From: Alphaproteobacteria bacterium
Lineage (GTDB): Bacteria; Pseudomonadota; Alphaproteobacteria; Micavibrionales; Micavibrionaceae
Length of the DNA stretch: 7,618 nucleotides
Reading direction: 5' to 3'
Assembly: GCA_030639165.1 (NCBI GenBank)
Contig: DAOWDF010000322.1
Span: 1 to 7,618, forward strand
The notes under the pieces were generated by a model that saw nothing but the letters and a program-made list of their open reading frames with translations, had not been told where the DNA came from and did not search any database. The position numbers and the translations under genes were made by a program. Positions 1-5,166 of this stretch are shown here, one piece after another; the stretch's first letter is position 1; every line of letters begins with the position of its first letter.

Positions 1-279
1 GAGCTGTTGTATAACCTTCGCGATGCTTATTTGGTTATAAATGTGAAGATTTTTGCCCATGGTGAATTTATGGGAACAAAGATGTATGAGCTGCCAGTCG
101 TTCAGCTTATGGGAGTTATGGAGGGTTATGCCATCTATGAGGATGAAAAGCTAACAAATCTATTTTATGAGGAGAGCTATATATCAAATAAGAAGTCTGG
201 CAACCTTAATAATAAATTGAAAGAGCAATATGAAGTGCTAAGGGAAATGGCTGAAGGAAATGGGCTTCTTAAGCAGTAA
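1..279 (+). CDS. C-terminal part of an unrecognised protein
   Basis: The reading frame is open from the left edge and ends at a TAA at 277-279, so this is probably the 3' end of a longer gene. A TTG at 7 and an ATG at 70 could serve as starts, but the edge hides any ribosome binding site for the TTG, so I treat the 5' end as missing. The visible 92 codons encode a mixed, fairly acidic sequence with a hydrophobic stretch (YELPVVQLMGVMEGYAIYED) and a charged, probably helical tail rich in Lys, Glu and Asn that ends LLKQ. I see no signal peptide, metal motif or nucleotide-binding motif, and I do not recognise the family. The gene converges on folB with only ten bases between the two stop codons, and I see no terminator hairpin there. 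Confidence 0.6.
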   Translation, partial: ELLYNLRDAYLVINVKIFAHGEFMGTKMYELPVVQLMGVMEGYAIYEDEKLTNLFYEESYISNKKSGNLNNKLKEQYEVLREMAEGNGLLKQ

Positions 280-289
280 ATTCAAATAC

Positions 290-649
290 TCAGGAGCGTA
301 TAATTTCTACGCCGACTGATTTGGTGTTATCTATTATGTCAGGTTTTTCAACTTTTATTCTTGCGCTAACAACTTGCTCTTCTGCCAAACACGTTTGTGC
401 AATATCCTCAGCAAATTCCTCTAGCAAATCATAATGCTTTGAGTTAGCAGTATTTATTACTTCGTTGGTTATGTATTCATAAGATACTACATCATTTATA
501 GAGTTCAGATTCTTACTGATATTGCTCTTAACTTCTAAATCTATATTGATAATTACTCGCTGCTTAGCCTGCTTCTCATGTTCGTAAATGCCAGCAGACA
601 TTTTTATCACAAGGTCACGTATAAATATGTAGTCTAGGTTTTTAGACAT
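290..649 (-). CDS. folB: Dihydroneopterin aldolase (folate biosynthesis)
   Basis: Cytosolic enzyme that cleaves 7,8-dihydroneopterin to 6-hydroxymethyl-7,8-dihydropterin and glycolaldehyde in tetrahydrofolate synthesis. The 119-residue length is normal for the family. Aligning by eye with known FolB proteins, the key residues are present: Glu25 in the GIYEHEKQAKQ segment, Tyr57 in VVSYEYI, the pterin-anchoring Glu77 in YDLLEEFAE, and the catalytic Lys102 in KVEKPDI. The C-terminus has the usual SVGVEIIR strand. I chose the ATG at 649, which places the IFIRDL strand near the N-terminus as in relatives; an in-frame GTG at 655 would add two residues. The ATG overlaps the ccrM stop (ATGTCTAA, eight shared bases), so translation is probably coupled to ccrM. 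No other folate gene (folK, folP, folE) is in the window. Confidence 0.9.
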   Translation of the reverse strand: MSKNLDYIFIRDLVIKMSAGIYEHEKQAKQRVIINIDLEVKSNISKNLNSINDVVSYEYITNEVINTANSKHYDLLEEFAEDIAQTCLAEEQVVSARIKVEKPDIIDNTKSVGVEIIRS

Positions 650-1766
650 TGCCACTTTGCTCTGCTCTTATTTGTGCGCGCAAATTATCTATAGGAAGAC
701 TCTTGCGTCCATCTTTGTAATGCCAATAAGTCCAGCCATTGCATGATGGGGCATCCTGAACAGCTGCCCCGACCTTATGGATAGAGCCGCGAATATTCTC
801 AATGCGATTTTGTATGATAATAGAGCCATCTGCATGCACCGTAGCTTTGTGCTTGTTTTTAGAATCTGTTAATACTGCACCAGCCTCCAGCAATCCACGC
901 TCTAGTAAATTCCCAAAAGGAACTCTTGGCAGCTCACGCTTTTGCTTGGTCACGATTAAATTATCTGCAAGTGGATCAATATTAGCTATGCGATCTTTTG
1001 CAAAGGCTGCGTAGGTTTCATCGCGTTCTAGCCCAATGAATGAGCGCCCAAGCTTTTTGGCGACTGCGCCAGTTGTACCAGTACCAAAGAACGGGTCAAG
1101 CACAGTGTCGCCCTTGCGAGTTGATGCCATCAACACACGGTTTAGTAGTGCTTCGGGTTTTTGCGTTGGGTGAGCTTTCTTGCCATCTTCATCCTTAAGG
1201 CGTTCCGCCCCTGTGCAAAGAGGTAGTAGCCAGTCAGAGCGCATTTGTAAATCTTCATTAAGTGATTTCATTGCGTCATAATTAAAGTAATATTTCGATT
1301 TTTGTGATTTTGAAGCCCATATCATTGTCTCGTGCGCGTTAGTAAATCTGCGTCCACGGAAGTTAGGCATAGGGTTGCTCTTGCGCCAGATAATGTCATT
1401 CAAAACCCAGAAGCCTAAATCTTGCAAGATGTAACCCAAGCGGAAAATATTGTGATAACTTCCAATCACCCAAATCGAACCATCATCTGTAAGAGTGTCA
1501 CGCGCCGCGCTGAGCCATTCACGAGTAAATTCATCGTAAGCTTTTAGGCTTTCAAATTGATCCCAGTCATTATCAACTGCATCAACTTTAGAATTATTAG
1601 GGCGGTGTAAATCTCCACCAAGCTGTAAATTATATGGTGGGTCAGCAAATATGCAGTCAACTGAGCCATTGGGGATAGCCTTCATATTTTCTACACAATC
1701 ACCGATGATTATGCTTTCAGTTGGCTTTTCTTGGTTTGTTGATAACTTTGATTTTTGACTCGACAT
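642..1766 (-). CDS. ccrM: CcrM-type GANTC adenine-N6 DNA methyltransferase
   Basis: Solitary DNA methyltransferase that uses S-adenosylmethionine to methylate adenine in GANTC after the replication fork passes; in Caulobacter and relatives it marks cell-cycle progress. The 374 residues are close to the usual 355-380. The motif order is that of the beta class: catalytic DPPYNL at 42-47 comes first, a specificity region lies in the middle (the NPMPNFRGRRF and THE/AHE-type segments around 131-146, HPTQKPEALL at 199-208), and the SAM-binding DPFFGTGTT follows at 224-232. A C-terminal RAMA-type domain (about 282-374) carries FGNLLERGLLEAG and ends in GWTYWHYKDG, as in CcrM. The ATG at 1766 has a good Shine-Dalgarno (AAGGGA, 1773-1778). 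No restriction endonuclease lies beside it, which fits an orphan regulatory methylase. The GANTC specificity is inferred from family resemblance. folB overlaps its 3' end. Confidence 0.95.
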   Translation of the reverse strand: MSSQKSKLSTNQEKPTESIIIGDCVENMKAIPNGSVDCIFADPPYNLQLGGDLHRPNNSKVDAVDNDWDQFESLKAYDEFTREWLSAARDTLTDDGSIWVIGSYHNIFRLGYILQDLGFWVLNDIIWRKSNPMPNFRGRRFTNAHETMIWASKSQKSKYYFNYDAMKSLNEDLQMRSDWLLPLCTGAERLKDEDGKKAHPTQKPEALLNRVLMASTRKGDTVLDPFFGTGTTGAVAKKLGRSFIGLERDETYAAFAKDRIANIDPLADNLIVTKQKRELPRVPFGNLLERGLLEAGAVLTDSKNKHKATVHADGSIIIQNRIENIRGSIHKVGAAVQDAPSCNGWTYWHYKDGRKSLPIDNLRAQIRAEQSGNV

Positions 1767-1816
1767 TGCAATTCCCTTGTGAAATCTAAAATCGAATCAT
1801 GAGTCATTTGCGAGTC
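1757..1816. promoter_or_regulatory. Cluster of four GANTC methylation sites
   Basis: GANTC occurs at 1757-1761, 1794-1798, 1801-1805 and 1812-1816, that is, four sites in 60 bases covering the ccrM promoter, leader and sixth to seventh bases of coding start region. The remaining 7.5 kb has only five more, at 508, 698, 862, 5339 and 6091, counted by eye over every line. The sites are predicted targets of the enzyme encoded just downstream. Methylation or hemimethylation here could therefore set the timing of ccrM transcription; this role is inferred from the Caulobacter ccrM promoter, whose leader also carries GANTC sites. Confidence 0.75.
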
Positions 1817-1824
1817 GCCGTCAA
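1794..1824 (-). promoter_or_regulatory. Predicted ccrM promoter
   Basis: On the minus strand a TTGACG box (1819-1824, five of six matches to the sigma-70 -35 consensus) is followed after exactly 17 bases by CATGAT (1796-1801, four of six matches to the -10). Transcription would start near 1788, about 20 bases before the ccrM ATG. One GANTC site (1812-1816) lies in the spacer, a second (1801-1805) straddles the upstream edge of the -10 box, and a third (1794-1798) overlaps its downstream end. Sites between the -35 and -10 boxes are the arrangement reported for promoters activated by GcrA on methylated DNA in Caulobacter. I found no full CtrA box (TTAA-N7-TTAA) near it. Confidence 0.55.
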
Positions 1825-1917
1825 GCATAAAGATGTTTTTATTTAGGCGCTATATAGATAGTAAGTCATAATAAATGAGCCCAAAATATAGTAAATAGAC
1901 CCGAAATACGGGGGCAC

Positions 1918-1950
1918 GGGCTCGTATTGGGCTCGATACGGGCTCGCGTT
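1918..1950. repeat. Three 11-base GGGCTCG direct repeats
   Basis: GGGCTCG occurs at 1918, 1929 and 1940, each followed by four variable bases (TATT, ATAC, CGTT), which gives an exact 11-base period. Partial relatives flank it: GAGCCC, the inverted form, at 1877-1882 and GGGCTC at 1997-2002. The middle part can also form a small hairpin (CGTAT at 1923-1927 with ATACG at 1936-1940). The array is GC-rich in an AT-rich gap and begins about 95 bases upstream of the predicted ccrM -35 box. Repeats spaced one helical turn apart often bind a protein on one DNA face, but no function is shown here. Confidence 0.6.
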
Positions 1951-2007
1951 AAAACCATTAAATTACAATGCGTTATAAGGGTTAAGCCCAACTTGCGGGC
2001 TCAAATA

Positions 2008-2019
2008 GCTATATATAGC
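2008..2019. repeat. Perfect 12-base palindrome GCTATATATAGC
   Basis: This sequence is its own reverse complement. It overlaps the first of two copies of the 10-mer AATAGCTATA (2004-2013 and 2166-2175) that lie on either side of the REP-like pair. It could be an operator, a remnant of element ends, or chance in AT-rich DNA; nothing in the window decides between these. Confidence 0.3.
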
Positions 2020-2052
2020 CAGTACCATTTAAAATCGTATAAAACAATGCTA

Positions 2053-2149
2053 CGTCATCATCCGACTTGTTCGGGTGATCCATTTTCCCAAACGGTTAAT
2101 ATGTAGAGATTAGGATAGCTGGATGCTCCAAACAAGTTGGATGATGACG
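2053..2149. repeat. Inverted pair of REP-like palindromic repeats
   Basis: Two 30-base units face each other: unit A on the plus strand (2053-2082) and unit B on the minus strand (2149-2120). They agree at 25 of 30 positions, starting CGTCATCATCC and ending ATCCA. The outer 22-base arms pair with two mismatches around a 53-base loop. Each unit also forms its own hairpin around the loop CTTGT. Unit A has a nine-pair stem including one G-T wobble. Unit B keeps the inner stem because a G-C pair in A has become an A-T pair in B. The sequence resembles the CGTCATCCCGGACTTG-type intergenic palindromes that I recall as common in alphaproteobacterial genomes. No transposase is adjacent, so it is probably a non-autonomous repeat. 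Confidence 0.75.
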
Positions 2150-2221
2150 AAAGCTATAACTTATTAATAGCTATAAAACCTTGCTTCAGATATAAGGCGC
2201 AATAATCCCTATTATTAAACG

Positions 2222-2247
2222 CACCATAGCAAAATATTCCTATGGTG
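2222..2247 (-). terminator. Hairpin after miaB, likely terminator
   Basis: CACCATAG and CTATGGTG form a perfect eight-pair stem around a ten-base loop, starting ten bases past the miaB stop. On the minus strand the stem is followed by GCGTTTAATAAT, so the T run is weak. A second, AT-only hairpin (AATAAT-CCCT-ATTATT, 2201-2216) follows. The position fits a terminator, but efficiency is uncertain because of the poor T tract. Confidence 0.55.
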
Positions 2248-2257
2248 TCAATTATGA

Positions 2258-3607
2258 TTATCCCAACGTAACAACATCACCAGTCAATGAATTATCGAAT
2301 GCGTCGGTGATTTTAACGTCAATAATATTACCTATTAAGCGTTCATTTCCTTCAACAAATATAGATTGAAAATATTCGCTGCGTCCGCCGATTTGACCTT
2401 CTTTTTTGCCTTTACGATCAAAAAGAATGGGCAGGGTTTTGCCTATGCATGTCTTGTTAAATTCAGCCTGTTGTTCATTAATAAGAGCTTGAAACTTTGC
2501 CAAACGCTCGGTGGCTATATTTGCAGGCACTAAAGCTGCTTGCAAGCTCGCCGCTGGAGTTCCAGGGCGGGCGCTATATTTAAACGAGTAGCAAGAGGCA
2601 TAGCCAACTTCACGCGCTAGAGCCAAACTATCCTCAAAATCTTGCTCAGTTTCCCCTGGGAAGCCGATAATATAATCGGAAGAAAACGCAATTTCTGGGC
2701 GTACTTTTCTAAGTTTAGCAATCACATCAAGATATTTACTTGCCTTATGCTTGCGGTTCATTGCTTCTAATATACGATCAGAGCCACTTTGAACAGGAAG
2801 GTGCAGGAATGGCATGAGCTTTTGCACTTCGCCATGGGCAGTTATTAAATCATCATCCATATCACGCGGGTGGGATGTTGAATACCTTATTCGATCTACG
2901 CCATCTATTTCAGCGATCTTGTAAATAAGGTCGGCTAGCCCCCATGTTTTACCTTTGCCATCTTCTCCATGGTAGGCGTTAACATTCTGACCCAAAAGAA
3001 TAATTTCCTTTGCACCTTGCTCTTGCAGCCTATGTGCTTCCGCGATTATTTCTTGCGGAGTTCGGGAATATTCTCCGCCACGTGTATACGGCACAACGCA
3101 AAATGTGCAAAACTTATCGCAACCTTCCTGTATGGAGAGGTACGCTGATGCTCCCTCAATTGTGTGCTCGTCTGGCAGGTGGTCAAATTTTGATACTGTT
3201 GGGAATTCAGTATTAACAACGCGCTCATTACCGTTAGCTTTAAGTACCATTTCTGGCAGTTCATGATAAGTTTGCGGGCCAAAGACCATATCAACGAAAG
3301 GCGCGCGCTCCATTATAAACTCGCCCTCAGCTTGGGCAACGCAGCCAGCAACAGCGATTAGCATCTTACCGCCATTCGCTTCTTTTTCAGTTTTATGGGT
3401 TTTTAGGCGACCAAGTTCAGAGAACACCTTATCAGTAGCTTTCTCGCGTATGTGACATGTATTCAAAATCATCATATCCACATCTACGGGGCTATCTACG
3501 ACTTTATAGCCAAGAGAGGATAATATATCGCTCATGCGGTTGCTGTCATAAACATTCATCTGACAACCCCATGTTTTAATAAATAGCTTCTTGTGTTTTT
3601 GCGTCAT
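2258..3607 (-). CDS. miaB: tRNA-2-methylthio-N6-isopentenyladenosine37 synthase
   Basis: Radical-SAM methylthiotransferase that adds a 2-methylthio group to N6-isopentenyladenosine 37 of tRNAs reading UNN codons. The 449 residues match the family. The N-terminal methylthiotransferase domain carries the three auxiliary-cluster cysteines: Cys15 in KTWGCQMN, Cys50 in NTCHIREKA and Cys88 in AVAGCVAQ. The radical-SAM motif CDKFCTFC provides Cys162, Cys166 and Cys169. The last 60 or so residues form a TRAM RNA-binding domain. The frame stays open to 3892, but I start at the ATG at 3607: the protein aligns from MTQKHKKLF, a GAGAA ribosome binding site precedes it, and the longer version would overlap the divergent dehydrogenase gene. 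It stands alone here, without the phoH-ybeY neighbours that often accompany miaB. Its partner MiaA is not in the window. Confidence 0.95.
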   Translation of the reverse strand: MTQKHKKLFIKTWGCQMNVYDSNRMSDILSSLGYKVVDSPVDVDMMILNTCHIREKATDKVFSELGRLKTHKTEKEANGGKMLIAVAGCVAQAEGEFIMERAPFVDMVFGPQTYHELPEMVLKANGNERVVNTEFPTVSKFDHLPDEHTIEGASAYLSIQEGCDKFCTFCVVPYTRGGEYSRTPQEIIAEAHRLQEQGAKEIILLGQNVNAYHGEDGKGKTWGLADLIYKIAEIDGVDRIRYSTSHPRDMDDDLITAHGEVQKLMPFLHLPVQSGSDRILEAMNRKHKASKYLDVIAKLRKVRPEIAFSSDYIIGFPGETEQDFEDSLALAREVGYASCYSFKYSARPGTPAASLQAALVPANIATERLAKFQALINEQQAEFNKTCIGKTLPILFDRKGKKEGQIGGRSEYFQSIFVEGNERLIGNIIDVKITDAFDNSLTGDVVTLG

Positions 3608-3680
3608 TATATTATTCTCATATATTAGTGTTCTAAGTGACATAAACCACAGAACATAACAATAAATCAAGAGGCTTACC
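3608..3680. promoter_or_regulatory. Divergent intergenic region, miaB and dehydrogenase
   Basis: These 73 AT-rich bases separate two genes transcribed away from each other, so both promoters should lie here or slightly inside the genes. Several TA-rich -10-like hexamers are present on both strands, but I could not find a convincing -35 and -10 pair with 16-18 base spacing for either direction. Confidence 0.35.
3669..3674 (+). promoter_or_regulatory. Ribosome binding site for a TTG start
   Basis: AAGAGG lies six bases before the TTG at 3681. It supports that codon over the first internal ATG (3726), which would cut off the first beta strand of the dehydrogenase. Confidence 0.6.
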
Positions 3681-4631
3681 TTGTTAAAAACCATTCTAGC
3701 GCTAGCCCCAATATTGCCAAATGAAATGGAGATATTGGAGAGTAAATTTAATGTTATCCGACTTTGGGAAGCCAAAGACCCTGAGCAGTTAATAAAAGAT
3801 AACCGTAACGATATTATTGCTATAGTTTCTACATTTAATTGTAAGGGCGTTAGTAAACGCCTGATTGACGCTCTGCCTAACCTTGAAATCATATCTCAAT
3901 ATGGTGTCGGCTTTGATAATATTGATCTTGTCGAGGCAAAAAGGCGTGATATTATAGTGACCAACACACCTGACGTAGTTACCGATGATACAGCAGATAT
4001 AGCGCTTATATTAATGCTTACACTCGCACGGCGCACGGTTGAGGGTGATATGTTTGTTCGCGTTGGGCGCTGGCATTCTGGTGCAATGCAAATGGGTGTG
4101 TCTGTTTCAGGGAAAACTGTTGGCATTGTCGGGCTAGGAAGAATTGGCAAGGAAGTCGCTAAGCGGGCTGAGGCTTTTAACACTAAAATTATTTATCACG
4201 GACGCAATAAGCAGGAGGATATGGGTTATGAATATTACGATAACCTAGAGGAGATGGCATCTAATTCAGACTTCTTAATTCTTATTTGCGCTGGCGGGGA
4301 AGAGACTAAAGGGCTGGTTGATTATAAAATATTAGAAGCTCTTGGTCCTAAGGGGTATCTAATTAATATATCCCGCGGAACAGTAGTTAATGAAGAAGAT
4401 CTTCTGATTGCCTTGAGCAATAAAGCTATAGCAGGGGCTGGTTTGGATGTTTATGCGGATGAGCCAAATGTACCAGAAGGGATGATAAAGATGGATAATG
4501 TTGTATTATCTCCTCATGTTGGGGGCAACACTCTTGAAACTAAATCTAAAATGGGGCAGCTTGTAATTGGTAATCTGCGCGCCCATTTTGAGGGTCTGCC
4601 ATTATTAACTCCTGTGAAAATGGCCTGCTAG
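3681..4631 (+). CDS. D-2-hydroxyacid dehydrogenase, glyoxylate/hydroxypyruvate reductase-like
   Basis: Cytosolic NAD(P)-dependent oxidoreductase of the D-isomer-specific 2-hydroxyacid dehydrogenase family, which interconverts 2-keto acids and D-2-hydroxyacids. The 316 residues are typical. The substrate-binding domain includes SQYGVGFDNID (72-82). The Rossmann domain has GLGRIG at 151-156. The catalytic triad is visible: Arg232 in ISRGTVV, Glu261 in YADEPNVPE and His279 in LSPHVGGNT. After the second Rossmann strand the sequence reads YHGRNK, with Arg175 and no acidic residue; this suggests NADP(H) rather than NAD(H). The start is TTG with a good Shine-Dalgarno. The next gene begins 31 bases after its stop, so it probably leads a three-gene operon. 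Glyoxylate, hydroxypyruvate or 2-ketogluconate are possible substrates; the sequence does not decide. Confidence 0.88.
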   Translation: MLKTILALAPILPNEMEILESKFNVIRLWEAKDPEQLIKDNRNDIIAIVSTFNCKGVSKRLIDALPNLEIISQYGVGFDNIDLVEAKRRDIIVTNTPDVVTDDTADIALILMLTLARRTVEGDMFVRVGRWHSGAMQMGVSVSGKTVGIVGLGRIGKEVAKRAEAFNTKIIYHGRNKQEDMGYEYYDNLEEMASNSDFLILICAGGEETKGLVDYKILEALGPKGYLINISRGTVVNEEDLLIALSNKAIAGAGLDVYADEPNVPEGMIKMDNVVLSPHVGGNTLETKSKMGQLVIGNLRAHFEGLPLLTPVKMAC

Positions 4632-4649
4632 AATAAAATTATTGATATT

Positions 4650-4655
4650 AAAGGA
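4650..4655 (+). promoter_or_regulatory. Ribosome binding site fixing a second TTG start
   Basis: AAAGGA lies seven bases before the TTG at 4663. An upstream in-frame TTG at 4642 has no such site and would put seven extra residues, including Lys and Asp, ahead of the signal peptide. Confidence 0.6.
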
Positions 4656-4662
4656 TAATGCT

Positions 4663-5151
4663 TTGAATATAAAATTTTCACTATTGGTCTTGCCACTACT
4701 TTTCTGGGCGAATATTTCTTTTGCAAATGAATGCTATAGCTCACGCGAAGCAGAGGCAGAGCAGGGTATACGTATCCATAGTGAGCTTATGGTTATCGGG
4801 CTTAATTGCGCGCATATGGCAGATGCCAGCGGTAATAACTTATATATTGAGCATAAGAAATTCACGAATAAACATGAGGATCTTTTTGCTACATACGAAG
4901 ACATCCTAATGGATTATATGCGTGAAAATGGAGCAAGTGATCCCGAAAAAAATATCCATAAGCTAAGAACAGAGTTTGCAAATGGAATTTCAAATGACGC
5001 TGCCAAGATGCGCCCTGATATTTTCTGTAGAACATACTCACCTAGAATAGAAGCAGCAGCAAAGATGGATAATGATACATTTCGTAAATGGGCTGCTACT
5101 CCTTTTGAGGGACACGAAGTATCTAAGCCACTATGTAGCGCAACATTATAA
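4663..5151 (+). CDS. Small secreted four-cysteine protein, function unknown
   Basis: I do not recognise a named family. The 162-residue product starts MNIKFSLLVLPLLFW and has a clear Sec signal peptide with likely cleavage after ISFA (residue 21). There is no lipobox cysteine at the cleavage site, so a soluble periplasmic protein is expected. The mature part has four cysteines (24, 49, 122, 158), an even number that could form two disulfides. It looks mostly helical and polar, with segments such as AEAEQGIRIHSELMVIGLNC (30-49), a charged middle, and RKWAATPF (141-148). I see no enzymatic or metal-binding motif. It lies between the dehydrogenase and the symporter, 15 bases before the latter, so it is probably co-transcribed. 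A binding or accessory role for the symporter is only a guess. Confidence 0.8.
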   Translation: MNIKFSLLVLPLLFWANISFANECYSSREAEAEQGIRIHSELMVIGLNCAHMADASGNNLYIEHKKFTNKHEDLFATYEDILMDYMRENGASDPEKNIHKLRTEFANGISNDAAKMRPDIFCRTYSPRIEAAAKMDNDTFRKWAATPFEGHEVSKPLCSATL

Positions 5152-5166
5152 TTTAAAGGGTTACCT

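Noticed and set aside
802..1014. A 70-codon plus-strand open frame
   Set aside because: It is the antisense shadow of the ccrM RAMA domain, without its own ribosome binding site or recognisable product.
1949..1961. Possible CtrA binding site upstream of ccrM
   Set aside because: The two TTAA elements are five bases apart instead of the required seven, and they lie about 125 bases upstream of the predicted -35 box.
1767..2257. A hidden small gene, tRNA or riboswitch in the ccrM-miaB gap
   Set aside because: I found no cloverleaf, no conserved riboswitch core and no open frame with a ribosome binding site. The visible structure is promoter, repeats and hairpins.
3608..3892. A 95-residue N-terminal extension of the miaB reading frame
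   Set aside because: It overlaps the start of the divergent dehydrogenase gene on the other strand and does not resemble any MiaB N-terminus. The ATG at 3607 fits both alignment and ribosome binding site.
3896..4183. A 95-codon open frame on the minus strand
   Set aside because: It lies wholly inside the dehydrogenase gene, whose catalytic and cofactor motifs are intact. Its translation is low-complexity Ser/Thr/Pro/Ile-rich with no family resemblance.
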